Positions 1-9,802 of a stretch of 64,000 nucleotides of DNA are shown here, one piece after another. The stretch lies in the NCBI GenBank assembly GCA_035772405.1, contig JAYKKM010000348.1, forward strand, positions 4,625,501 to 4,689,500, written 5' to 3'. Position numbers and translations under genes: made by a program. How positions within the stretch are numbered: position 1 is the first letter of the stretch; every line of letters begins with the position of its first letter. The stretch comes from Chrysogorgia sp. JL179-B06. Its lineage: Eukaryota > Cnidaria > Anthozoa > Scleralcyonacea > Chrysogorgiidae. A model generated the notes under the pieces. The model had not been told where the DNA came from. It searched no databases and saw only the letters and a list, made by a program, of their open reading frames with translations.

Positions 1-927
1 TGGAAATTTTTCAACATATACTGGAAACTTATGTTTCAGAAACCATGTTTTGGAAACTTGTTTTCAGAAACATTCCCTAGTGTACGCGGGTCAGTCAGCG
101 GGGTGTCAGTCAACTGGAATTCTGAGAACCATGCAACTCCTATTATAATGTACGTCACGACCTTGGCCTGTGGTTCAGTACAACTGTTCAATATATGCAA
201 GTAAAGTTACACAGAAACAGGAATCACCACCACCATGACAACAACAGAAGCAGCAACAGCATGAGCAGCAACAGCATGATCAACAACAACAAGAGTAACA
301 GCAAAAGCAGCAACAACAACAGAAGCAGCAACAGCATGAGCAGCAACAATAACAAGAGTAATAGTAATGGCAAAAGCAGCAACAACGACAATAGCATCAA
401 CCATACAACAGTAATAGTACCAACTGTAAGAACAATTACAACAATAAGAATAATGGCAAAAGGAGCAACAACAATGATAGCATCAACCATAGAACAGTAA
501 TAGTACCACAACAGTAAGAACAACAACAACAACAACAACAACAATAAGAATAATGGCAAAAGGAGCAACAACTATGATAGCATCAACCATACAACAGTAA
601 TAGTACCACAACAGTAAGAACAACAATAACAACAACAACAACAACAACAACAATACAAATAATGGCAAAAGGAGCAACAACAACAACAGTAAGAACAACA
701 ACAACAATAATAAGAAGAAGAATAATGGCAAAAGGAGCAACAACAATAGCATCTGCAACCATACAAAGAACAACAACAACAACAATAAGAGCAGCATCAA
801 CATGAGCAGCACCAGTGATAACAATGGGAATTTGATTTACCATTGTACACATACATTCTAGTACATATCAATGTATATACACACAACAATATAATCACAC
901 TGAAATAATTCCCTTTTACTTCACAAG
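1..927. repeat. Intronic low-complexity tract (CAA/CAG/AGCAACAA-rich)
   Basis: From about 195 to 800 the + strand is an imperfect array of CAACAA, AGCAACAGC and AATAATGGC words, with a repeated block of roughly 100 bp containing ATGGCAAAAGGAGCAACAAC seen several times. It reads open in several frames on both strands (poly-N/S, poly-L/V), which is the behaviour of a simple repeat and not of a gene. It lies directly upstream of a splice acceptor of the phosphatase gene, so it is most likely intron. Bases 1-190 hold only a short imperfect repetition of the word TGGAAACTT/TTTCAGAAAC; I see no exon there. Confidence 0.75.
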
Positions 928-3299
928 GAGTGGCTGATGGGGTGAGTGGCTGGAGACGCAAGGGAGTTGATGCATCATTGTTTCCGAATGCATTGATGGT
1001 CAACTGCATGAAACACTTGGAGGAAAGACAAGGCAAAATAGACCCTACAAAACTTTTAAATATCTCATATCAAGATATAATGACAAACAATGAAGTTGAA
1101 GCAGGTCTGCAAATACTTATCAGTAATTCCTTATATCACACCCCTTGAGGGAAGCCTGAACAAACTAAGCATTTAGAAAAAAGGATGCCCAAAATAGCTA
1201 CTACATGTCTGTTTCTGCAATAGTCTCTATCAAGTCCCAAAACAACTACAACTACAATATCCCCTTTGCTCGTTATTTAGACATATTTACAGTTTCCATA
1301 AGGTTAAATCTTTAAAGAATAACGATCTTAAACAAACACAACAGGATTAACTTCAAAACAGTCAATATATACAATTATTTTAGAAACTATGAACCTTTTT
1401 TGTATCAAGCTTGCAATAGTATACATAGTTTATTTACCACCACTATTATCCTAATTCTCTTTCAAAAGTTTGCAAAGTCATGAAAATCATTTTGAATTAT
1501 GTGGGAACACAATTTGTATCATTTATTGCTTTTTTATTTATTGCTTTTTTATTTTCTGTTTTTCTTGTAATTTGAAATAAATAATTCAAGTTGTGTTTAT
1601 AAAATTCAAAACAATAAATTCTGTGATTTACAAACTGGTGAAAATAATTCTGTTCAAAAATGTGGTTCTAAATTTTTAAGGAAGTAGCACAGTTTGTCTT
1701 GGAATTTTGGACAAGGAAAGTGGATTGTTTCAGACAACAAATCTGGGCGACAGTGGCTTTTGTATTTTTCGAAATGGTGAAATATTTTTCAAAAGTAAAG
1801 AGCAATATCAAGATTGGAATTTTCCTGCACAAATTGGCGTGAAAGAAATTGTGGATGACAAGTCTATTCCTCATGGTAGCAGGTAAAGCAGAACATATAC
1901 TGACCAGGGCCGTATGTGTTTCCGTTGGGTGCCTACTAAAATGATCCTGGTCAGCTGGTGAAATGGTTAATTAGACCAGACTCCTATGTTAATAATGCAC
2001 TCTCAATACGAATAAAACATGATGAATAAATTTATATGTATTTGGTGTTCTCTCGTTGATTACATTTACATATAAACAAAACATTTAACATCAACATTAG
2101 ATTTGTGAGTCTTAAAATTGGTAGTTTGAAATTAATTTAAACTGATAAGTGCTAAAAGTTAATGATTCTACTTGTCATGCATGTTAAATCGAACACATCT
2201 AAAATATACAGTAACTTCTGCCAACTAAAATATAACTTTTGCCAACTGAAACTCGTACACGCACACACTCCCCTAGCTCCGGGCCAAATACATGCACTGA
2301 CACAAGCAAGCAATTAAGTTGAAATGGAGAGAAGAAAGAGAGAAAAAGAGGAGAGAAGTTCAGAGGGAAGTAGAAAGCAAAGAAAAAAGGAGCATAGATA
2401 GGATAGGAAATGAGAAAACTTGGATTGGTGGAACCTGCAATGAATGGGTAGATGGTCTGGTATAATTAAAGAGAATATCTCATAACATTCTTCTTCCTCT
2501 CTATAGCCCATCTGATGCAGTAGTGAGTCATTTTGATGTCCAAGACAATGACTTAGTTATTTTGGGTACTGATGGCTTGTTTGATAATTTGCACCAAAAA
2601 TATATCTTTGATTTCATTCAACAACATTTGCAAAAAGGAGTAAGTTTTGTCACAATTGATGTCTTTAGAGAAAGAACTTTATACTTGTAATTTAACTACC
2701 GGTACTGTACAAGCTTCTCAACTAACCTGTATTTTGACAGCTGGAGATCAAGCTTGTCCAAGTCGTTTCAAAAATGTTCATTCTTATTTTGAGCAACTTG
2801 AGTTGTTCTGTTTTGAATAATGTTGATCTGGATCAGGAGTTTTTGCACATTGGTGAACCATTGATTTTACCATTTTAGGGAATTGATTTGAATGCCTGCT
2901 CAAAGATGCTCACTGACACCGCACTTGTTCGGTCGGTTGAAACAAAACCAGATAGGTAAATACACATATACTACTTCAGAATCTTCTTTTGAAATGATTT
3001 TAGAATACTTTTCAACAGAAACGCCGAGCAGGGAATCAAACATATATACTAAATTTCTGTGGGGTGTGGGATAAGTGGGTGTGTCCATATAAGTGTGTTC
3101 ATAAAGGTTGTTGCTGTTTCAATGTTTTGCCCATGTTTCCCAACCACGTGTCTTTTTCTCATACACACCTCAAACTCCTCATTATAGGATAACACCACGT
3201 GAAGAAAGAATGTTAAAGCGTGACAATGATTTATTCGAGATACCTGGTGGAAATTACGATGATGTCACTGTCATTATAGTCCACATCAAAGCCCAATAG
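928..3299 (+). CDS. PPTC7: PPTC7-like mitochondrial PP2C-type protein phosphatase, 3' five exons (partial at 5' end)
   Basis: PP2C-family (PPM) metal-dependent Ser/Thr phosphatase of the PTC7 type; known members act in the mitochondrial matrix or at its surface and affect coenzyme Q synthesis and mitophagy receptors. Exons: 928-1104, 1681-1882, 2507-2639, 2879-2955, 3188-3299; every junction is GT/AG and the phases agree, giving about 232 residues to a TAG stop. Motifs in order: VADGVSGW (metal-binding Asp of motif DGxxGW), SSTVCLGILD, TTNLGDSGF (GDSG loop), GTDGLFDN (second metal Asp), NYDDVTVIIV (C-terminal DD motif). The region upstream of VADGV that should carry the first catalytic motif is not in the window. 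Oddity: the first motif has Ser where the family usually has Gly, and the segment after the GDSG loop is diverged. Family assignment is firm; orthology to PPTC7 is inferred from motif order and the AxxFxxxLM helix after the first motif. Confidence 0.9.
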
Positions 3300-3794
3300 G
3301 ATGACGTCATGATGCTATCCGCTTCATGATGAGAACACAAAAGTATAAATATTAATTTAAGCTGTGTCAAGCTGTGTCAAGCTGTGTATATGGAGTTATA
3401 CCAACATTTTATCAAATAGAAAATATACTAGGACTGTATTTAAGTGTGTGTACGCCGTACATGCCGCATATGTAAGTATGTGTATGCAAATAGTCTATAT
3501 ATGCAAGGGACGAGGATATATGTCTGATGCATATTTAAATTTAATAAGAGAATTATATAACTGCATAGCAGCGGTACTGAGGAAAGCTATCTGTCGGTTG
3601 TGTTTAGAAACGCGGCAACTTTTTTACGTTTTCTTGCCCCGTCCATCGCGGCAACGGCATTGTTTTGCGTGAACGCGTAAAATATTTGAAAACTCTCACC
3701 AACGTGGAAACTTGAAAAAACGATCGTTCACTGCGGGTATAATACGGTATCAGTACCGGTCCTCTTGATAACGACCAAGAGCATGTCTAATTTC
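3300..3794. other. Probable 3' flank of the phosphatase gene, no gene seen
   Basis: AT-rich sequence directly after the phosphatase stop codon, with a short direct triplication of the word GCTGTGTCAA near 3360. No canonical AATAAA is evident close to the stop. The open stretch at 3364-3672 has no recognizable product, and I treat it as chance. Confidence 0.5.
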
Positions 3795-4080
3795 TATGAT
3801 ATGTAATAGATAAACACCAAGAATGAGGGATTTATGCGGCATACAACCCCGAGGAGGACGCGTAACGTCCGAGGGCTGTATATCGCATAAATCTCGACAT
3901 TCGAGGTGTTTATCTGACTTATTATTACATTGAGGAGGTTTCCAACAAAGTTTTGTCCACCGGACAAAGATTTTCCTAGTTTTTTCTTCGTATCTTATTA
4001 GTATTCATAGGGATGTATGGCGCAAACATCCCGCGGTACATCAAAGGAACCGACTCAATGTAATAATAATGACTGATATT
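3795..4080. mobile_element. Fold-back MITE, family A, copy 1
   Basis: A sequence running from the words ACACCAAGAATGAGGGAT through GTTTTGTCCACCGG to CCGACTCAATGTAATAATA recurs, inverted, at about 25020-25300. An internal inverted repeat surrounds the GAGGACGCGTAACGTCC core. Two independent copies in opposite orientation 21 kb apart support a dispersed non-autonomous element; the transposase family is unknown. Confidence 0.7.
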
Positions 4081-4426
4081 CACTTAGAATCCCGCAACAC
4101 GGATGCCTCATCACATCTGAAACTTCGGCTGACGTTTCATATAAGTATCCCGAATTCAAAACATAGTCCAAACCCCCTAAACCTTATACTAATGATAATC
4201 ATGGTTTATTGGTGAATAACCATTATCAATATCGTTAGTATACGATAATGCTTTATTTTAGAAATAACAGCTGATTTTATTTTCGAATTTTACTACTACC
4301 GATAGTCTATGTGACGTGATTTCGGAGATATATATGAAACTTCACCTGAAATTTCTGAGAACCCATCCACGTGGAGCCTATATTTTCTCCGATATAAAAG
4401 TGTTGTGGGCTGTGTAAACAGTTACA

Positions 4427-4489
4427 ACCTTTTTGAGTATTCAAATTGTTTCTACACTGTAGAAACAATTTGAATACTCAAAAAGGTTG
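4427..4489. repeat. Perfect short hairpin ending in AAAGGTTG
   Basis: The arms read ACCTTTTTGAGTATTCAAA and its complement around a CACTGTAG centre. The right arm runs into the dispersed word AAGGTTG(G/T)TGTACTGCC that recurs at about 17865, 18550, 26060 and 35955, so it belongs to that dispersed family. Confidence 0.75.
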
Positions 4490-4527
4490 TTGTACTGCCA
4501 AAATAGTGTGGAGCAGGTCTTCTAAGG

Positions 4528-4830
4528 TATGGGGCGCCGTTTGTAAAAAAATTATTTAGCGTTTATTTTGTATATTTTGATGTTATTTAGCTCCTCATGG
4601 TTTGTTATTTATAAATAACATTTGTTTTTATTAAATAACACTTGCGATTTACTGGTCAATGTAGTCTTTGGCTTGAGCCGCTTAAATCGCACAAATGTCG
4701 ACATCACAAATGTCAAAATCGCAAATGTTATTTAGTAAATCACAAGTGTTAGTTAGTAAATCGCATGTGTTATTTAAATAACATCAAAATATACAAAATA
4801 AATGCTAAATAATTTTTTTACAAACGGCCA
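4528..4830. mobile_element. MITE with about 50-bp terminal inverted repeats
   Basis: The left terminus GCCGTTTGTAAAAAAATTAT is repeated inverted at the right terminus near 4810-4830, and the inverted match continues through TTTTGTATATTTTGATGTTA. The interior is short (about 190 bp), non-coding and holds repeated TTATTTAGTAAATC words. These are the hallmarks of a non-autonomous DNA transposon. Confidence 0.8.
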
Positions 4831-5602
4831 TTATTTATGGCCGTGGTGGGGGCCGAAGAGAAAATGGTTGGGTAACCGAAAATTCTAAGACCTCTATGGT
4901 TGGATAAAAAATCACTTCTCTGAAGGGTTGGGTAGCAAAATTTTCATTTCGTCATTTAAAATTGGAATCTCATCATCAGTTCACATCAGCTTTTGTCATT
5001 GTATTCCTCTCCTTGTTTTCCTTTGATTCCTGCTCTGTATAGGGAGATAATAATCTGAAAGTTACAGTAGGATCTGTCTATATTTGGGTTTGTTATTAAA
5101 ACTTGTATCGACGATATGCCGGGAATTGGGCTTTATCTAATTTTTTTCTTCTTGGGATGGGTAAAAATGTTTCTTTACCCACAATGGTTGGAACGGTTAA
5201 ATTTCTGATCTTAATTTGGGGCAGGCGCATTTGTCCCTGCTGCCCCCGCTATCTATGTACGGACCTGTAATCCTCTCAATCGCCGTTTACCCTTCATCCT
5301 GTTAATATATGTAGTAGGCTTTATCTTATAATGAAACTGTAATTAGTTTTAAAAGTAACTTTAAGAATATATATATTGTTGTAAGAGCATTGAGACTATT
5401 GTATAATGCTCCTAATACGTCTTTATTATTATTATTATTATCCTCCGCAGAGGCAGCTTGTGCATTTTTCGGGCAGATATAGTTTAGGGCGCGCTTGCAA
5501 TTCCGCATCCCAATTCTCTCCACATGTCCCCAAAATACCCTGTGAGCAGACCCTTTCATAATACGTAGTCAATTTATCCCGCCGCAGTTCAATATTAAAT
5601 AC
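4831..5602. other. Intergenic sequence with a LINE-type 3' tail
   Basis: Segment 5300-5440 (ATATGTAGTAGGCTTTATC ... GAGCATTGAGACTATTG ... TTATTATTATTATTA) is closely repeated at about 8590-8715, where it follows decayed reverse-transcriptase coding sequence. It is therefore a second 3' end of the same LINE, here without any coding part. The rest shows no gene. Confidence 0.6.
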
Positions 5603-5925
5603 ATCGGCGTTCTGTGACCCCCTCCCTCAAGCAATTGTCTTCTGGACCAACCTCGTACGAGGTTGCTTCTGGACGATCTTTTTATTAGTATTAAGGTTGG
5701 TATTAGAAAACAATTAGGGGGTTAGAAAACCCATTAGACGGGGGGGGGGGGGGGTCAGGATCTAAGTTGTTTATATGATGTATTTCATCATACAGGCATG
5801 TCTGATCGTATTATAGCAGTACAATCTCTCATTTCATCCCACCTCTCACGGATACTAAAAAAGATCGTCCAGAAGACGATTGCTTGCGGGAGGGGGGTCG
5901 CCAGAACGCCCAGGACAAATTGACT
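5603..5925. mobile_element. Fold-back MITE with about 55-bp inverted ends and internal oligo-G
   Basis: The left end (CGGCGTTCTGTGACCCCC ... CAAGCAATTGTCTTCTGGA) is matched inverted by the right end (CAGAAGACGATTGCTTGCGG ... GGCGACCCCC region, about 5865-5925). A run of G near 5740-5755 sits between the arms. No coding potential is visible. Confidence 0.7.
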
Positions 5926-6063
5926 ACCGTCATAATGGCACCCAAATGAAATATTCTTTTATAGTGTGTCTGTAATTCAAAAGAATCTTTGCTTTGTAAC
6001 GACGCCAGAAAGGCTAAAAGCGCAAGAAGGCCAAAGGCTAGCTAGCCGCCGCCTCAGACAATT

Positions 6064-6165
6064 ATGTTGCAATGTATTCAGTCTATATTGGCCGAGCCAA
6101 AGAAATAAATAAGAGCATGGCTCGGCCAAAACATTATATTGACTGAAAACGTTGCAAAACTGAAA
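6064..6165. repeat. Imperfect hairpin around TGGCTCGGCCAA
   Basis: TTGCAATGTATTCAGTCTAT ... TTGGCCGAGCCA on the left pairs with TGGCTCGGCCAA ... ATTGACTGAAAACGTTGCA on the right. The size and arrangement fit a small fold-back element. Confidence 0.6.
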
Positions 6166-8200
6166 ACGTTGCAGCTAGGAAGACATAGAGTTGCCTGCAG
6201 ACAGGAGGTTAACTAAAGGCCATAAAGAAGCCTCTCGCACGAGCAGATTCAAGGGCGAGATTACAATAGTCTCTCGTCATAATGATGTATCGTATTTCAA
6301 GCGATATACGACACCAATATTCCCAAATATTTTTAAGAGAGACATTAGTTGTCACTGCAGAACGAGAAAGTCAATCCGAACAAACATATATCACAGTTGT
6401 TTCAGTTTATTAAAATAGCGTGATTTGATTAATTATCTTGCTCGCGTGGTTTAATTAAGCCGTTTGTCAATTGACACCAGGAGAAAATTATCAAGAAGTT
6501 CACAGATATTGTCAGAGAAGACTGAGTAGTGAGAGAAAACAGGACAACGCGGTAAGAATGTGTACACATGTATGCTATGAAATACAATAGTATATGAATT
6601 GGAATGTAGTCGTTCCTTAAACCGCGGTATACCTTATCCAAACAGAACTTCGATTCGGTGACGTCTCGAAATATATACTATATAGTATAGTATAGTTATA
6701 TTACAATTTAATCCAAGACAAAGAAAATAAATCATTTTCGGTTGCAAAGGTTATCGCTGTCCTTGATAAACTCAGAAACTTACTTGGAAAATGTTTGTTT
6801 TAAGAACGCTGCTGACTCTGGAACTAAGAGTCTAAGTGGGTGCCCTACCGATTACAGTGGGACGTCCTAGGCCGTTTGCGCTTATTTTTCACGTAACGTG
6901 AAAATACATGCTTTGAACAATGTTATGTAGAACTATAGGATGATACTGTAATGATTGTAGCTACTAAACTGATGATCTAATTTTCGTTTGGCATCCCAAA
7001 TTATATTCGACTCCCTTGTTGCGTGTTTGCGTCGTGTCCCTTTTGGTGTTGATGGTTATGGCGTGAACGCGTGACCCGACGCGCGTTCGAGTACAACCGC
7101 CGACAATACTCTATCCCACTGTCTCTCTGACTTGGACAATATAGCCAGGCATTTTAGTCGTACTTATTCCCACATTACTATGTCAACATTTCCACCTAGA
7201 GACAATGTGTGGAGACAAAACAGTGTATGGCCGCAGGTGGTCATCTACTCGTTGATGGTATCACTTTAGAAGCACGAGCCAGCCGAGTGACTATAAGACT
7301 TGTTTTCTAATTCAGAGAGAACAAATCGGATTTCGTCTTGTGTGATTTTTATCATTTGGCGTTGAGCTTAAGTTTGTAAACGGATGGGAATGTTATGAGG
7401 TTTTGTTTGTTCATTGAATCCGTAATCATTTTGCTTATGTGAAGAATTTCCCCGGCAGTGTTGAAATTGTGAAAGAACATTGTGTAGAAAGGACACATTT
7501 AACAGTGTTAAAAACACAATCATTGAAGTTAAACCGACAACACGAAGAACTGTATTAAATCGGTCGTTCTGCACTACCAGATATAACTATAAGGAATAAG
7601 TACATATGTTTACCATTCGTTTGACGGATTGTTGCTTAGAAACGGAGTTAGATGCAGTCAACATGGATATATAGTTAACGATATTATGGGTTCTCAAAAA
7701 AGGTTATCAATGTCACTAGACATAAAATATAAAAAGAGAGTAATCCTTATAGACTGTACTATATCATTTCATCTACAGTTGAAACTTCCGAACCGGTCTA
7801 TCTGTGTTTAATACAAACATCTGTTCCTGTATTCTTTTCATACAAGTTTTTGTAAACTAACGCCATGCAGTTTTATGTGACGCACAATCTTTGTGTGCCC
7901 ACAAGGAACGCATGCTCTGGATTGAGATTGTTCAACTTTCTTCCCGGTCGCAAACCATAAAGACAATCTAATGGTTTTTGGTAATTTAAAGTGAAAGCTA
8001 TTCACGTAAAAAATAGTTTTAGCAAATAAAATCCCCCTCTAATATGTTTATGTATTTTAATCTTCTGACAGGTAATTCAGCTTTTATTAATTAGCTGTGA
8101 TGTGGTTTGAGATAGGGTTCCTAGTCTGAAAGAGCAGACAAATTCCAGCATGACTTTCACATGATCCAAACTTAATCGAAGTAAACTTGTATCTGACATA
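6166..8200. other. Intergenic stretch, nothing supportable
   Basis: AT-rich sequence with scattered short ORFs (none over 75 codons) that show no motif, no paired splice signals and no resemblance to a known family. I see no RNA gene and no clear inverted-repeat element here. Confidence 0.5.
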
Positions 8201-8202
8201 TA

Positions 8203-8337
8203 GCAAAGTGAAAAGGTCGTGAACTGCCAAGATTTTTAGTAACGAAATACTACGCTCGAAAAGGGCTACGCTTGAAACGTCAGTATTTCGTTACTAAAAA
8301 TCTTGGCAGTTTACCACCTTTTCACTTTGCTACGCAT
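8203..8337. mobile_element. Fold-back element, family C, copy 1
   Basis: The arms AGCAAAGTGAAAAGGTCGTG...GCCAAGATTTTTAGTAACG face their complement ending in CACCTTTTCACTTTGCT. The loop carries CGCTTGAAACGTCAG. Further copies are at 40060-40157 (partial) and 62445-62580 (full). The GAAACGTC word in the loop is shared with ribozyme-like sequences elsewhere in the window. Confidence 0.8.
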
Positions 8338-8439
8338 ATCTTACATAGCCTACTCGGACTCCGCAGGCAATTTTGTGGCTTCTTAGGGGGTGTTTTTTTT
8401 TTTGAGATCATCAGACCGTAATCTGCTACTTGAGCCAAA

Positions 8440-8715
8440 ATCCAAAACGGTGACTCATGGAGACAGAGCGTTCTTGGTTTCGGCACCAAAACTGTGGAAA
8501 TTCATTACCACAGGAAATTAGAAGCTTTGATATGTTGGGTAATTTTAAGTCTTTTTTAAAATTAATAGTTTTTTGTTCATAGTGGTAATATATGTAGTAG
8601 GCTTTATCTTATAATGAAACTGTAATAAGTTTTATAAGTAAATTTAAGAATATATTGTTGTAAGAGCATTGAGACTATTGTATAATGCTCCTAATACGTC
8701 TATTATTATTATTGG
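8440..8715 (+). pseudogene. Decayed 3' end of a CR1/L2-like LINE reverse transcriptase with 3' tail
   Basis: The + strand reads THGDRAFLVSAPKLW, then after a one-base frameshift LPQEIRSFDMLGNFKSFLK and a stop. This is the characteristic C-terminus of many non-LTR reverse transcriptases (APKLWNxLPxxIR...FKxxLK). The UTR that follows ends in a TTATTATTATT tail and matches the sequence at 5300-5440. It is a 5'-truncated, frameshifted remnant. The clade assignment is inferred from the C-terminal signature only. Confidence 0.75.
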
Positions 8716-8734
8716 GGCAGCCCTCTTTGCCGAG

Positions 8735-9130
8735 ATTCCTTGTAAAAATTTGTTTGCGTTTACATGACAAGAGGGCCAGCCTTCCTAGGCGAGATCTCGC
8801 TATTGACAACCCGAGATCTCGCCTAGGAGGGCTGGAAATTTTTCATATAAACGCACTGAAGAGGGCTGGGAAATAAAAGCTCCATACAAGCGACAAAGTT
8901 TATCTTTACCAGTATATTTTCTGGACAACTTTATATTTCGCACGACCTGTTTGCTTGTGTTTAAGTTACAAATTGAACACTTGTCCGCAAAGGTGGGATT
9001 CTGGGTTTCGTGCGAAAATAAATCTGCAGCCGTAGCCATGCATTCGAGCGAGCCAGCTTGGGTAGCGAGCCAGCTCGGGCAGCGAGCCAGCTCGGTTAGG
9101 AGGGCTAGAAATTCTCATGTAAAAGGGATG
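8735..9130. mobile_element. Fold-back element with GAGGGCTGG / GCCAGC arms
   Basis: A perfect hairpin at about 8770-8835 (GGCCAGCCTTCCTAGGCGAG and complement) is followed by further GAGGGCTGG and GCGAGCCAGCTCGG copies up to 9130. Related words (GGCGAGTT, CTCGGCTAAGCGAG) recur at 14880-15070 and 15625-15660, which suggests a common transposon end family. Confidence 0.6.
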
Positions 9131-9145
9131 AAATTCATCTCGGCA

Positions 9146-9262
9146 AAGAGGGCTAGCCCTACCAAGAAGGCTGCTCCTCCACACTCTACCAAGAAGGCTG
9201 GCCCTCCACACTCTACCAAGAAGGCTGCTCCTCCACACTCTACCAAGAAGGCTGGCCCTCCT
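9146..9262. repeat. 27-bp tandem repeat, about four units
   Basis: The unit TACCAAGAAGGCTGCTCCTC plus CACACTC is repeated four times with a GCTG/GGCC alternation. It reads open in several frames, which accounts for the overlapping ORFs at 8951-9499 and 8966-9421. Confidence 0.85.
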
Positions 9263-9274
9263 CCATATAAACAT

Positions 9275-9425
9275 AGGTTGTGCATTTGGGCAATATTTTT
9301 TCCGAGTCAAATAGCTTTCAAGGATGTTTTCGCCGAGCCAGAGATACTTCCCTGCAATCCCAACCAAAACGTTGCTCGCATCCCTGGAAGCTATTTGACT
9401 CGGAAAAAACATATTGCCCACAAAA
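9275..9425. repeat. Imperfect fold-back around TTTTTTCCGAGTCAAATAG
   Basis: GGGCAATATTTTTTCCGAGT...AGCTTTCAAGGATG is complemented by CATCCCTGGAAGCTATTTGA...AACATATTGCCC about 80 bp later. It is non-coding and probably forms part of the same composite element as the preceding tandem repeat. Confidence 0.65.
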
Positions 9426-9802
9426 CTAAGAAGTCACAGAGTTTCCTGCGCAGGAGGCTATATCGGTCTGTTCATGTCTGTTTCGTAAAATACATGTAAA
9501 GATGTGATAAAGCGCTATATAAGAATTAATGGTTAATGGTTATCTGACAAATTAAGATTAACGGATCGTCAAAAGCACTTGATTAGTTTACGCAGACTTT
9601 ATTAAAACTTTATTATGTTTTGTAAGAAAGACTTTCAAGGAATTTAAAGAGCGCTACGAATGCTGCCATTTGTTGTCTCAGTCGACGTCTTCCCTGCGCC
9701 TTTGAAGAGAAAAGGTTTTCTTTAGAAAGTCTCACACCGATTCTCACTAAAAAGTAAAAACACGAATTTTCTTGTGTAGAGTTTGCTGATTATCAAATCA
9801 CC

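Noticed and set aside
195..852. Ser/Asn-rich and Leu-rich ORFs at the window start
   Set aside because: Several frames open at once over an imperfect CAACAA repeat; the nearest gene starts with a splice acceptor at 926-927.
8951..9499. 182-codon ORF with STKKAAPPH repeats
   Set aside because: Generated by a 27-bp tandem repeat inside fold-back elements; the opposite strand is open as well.
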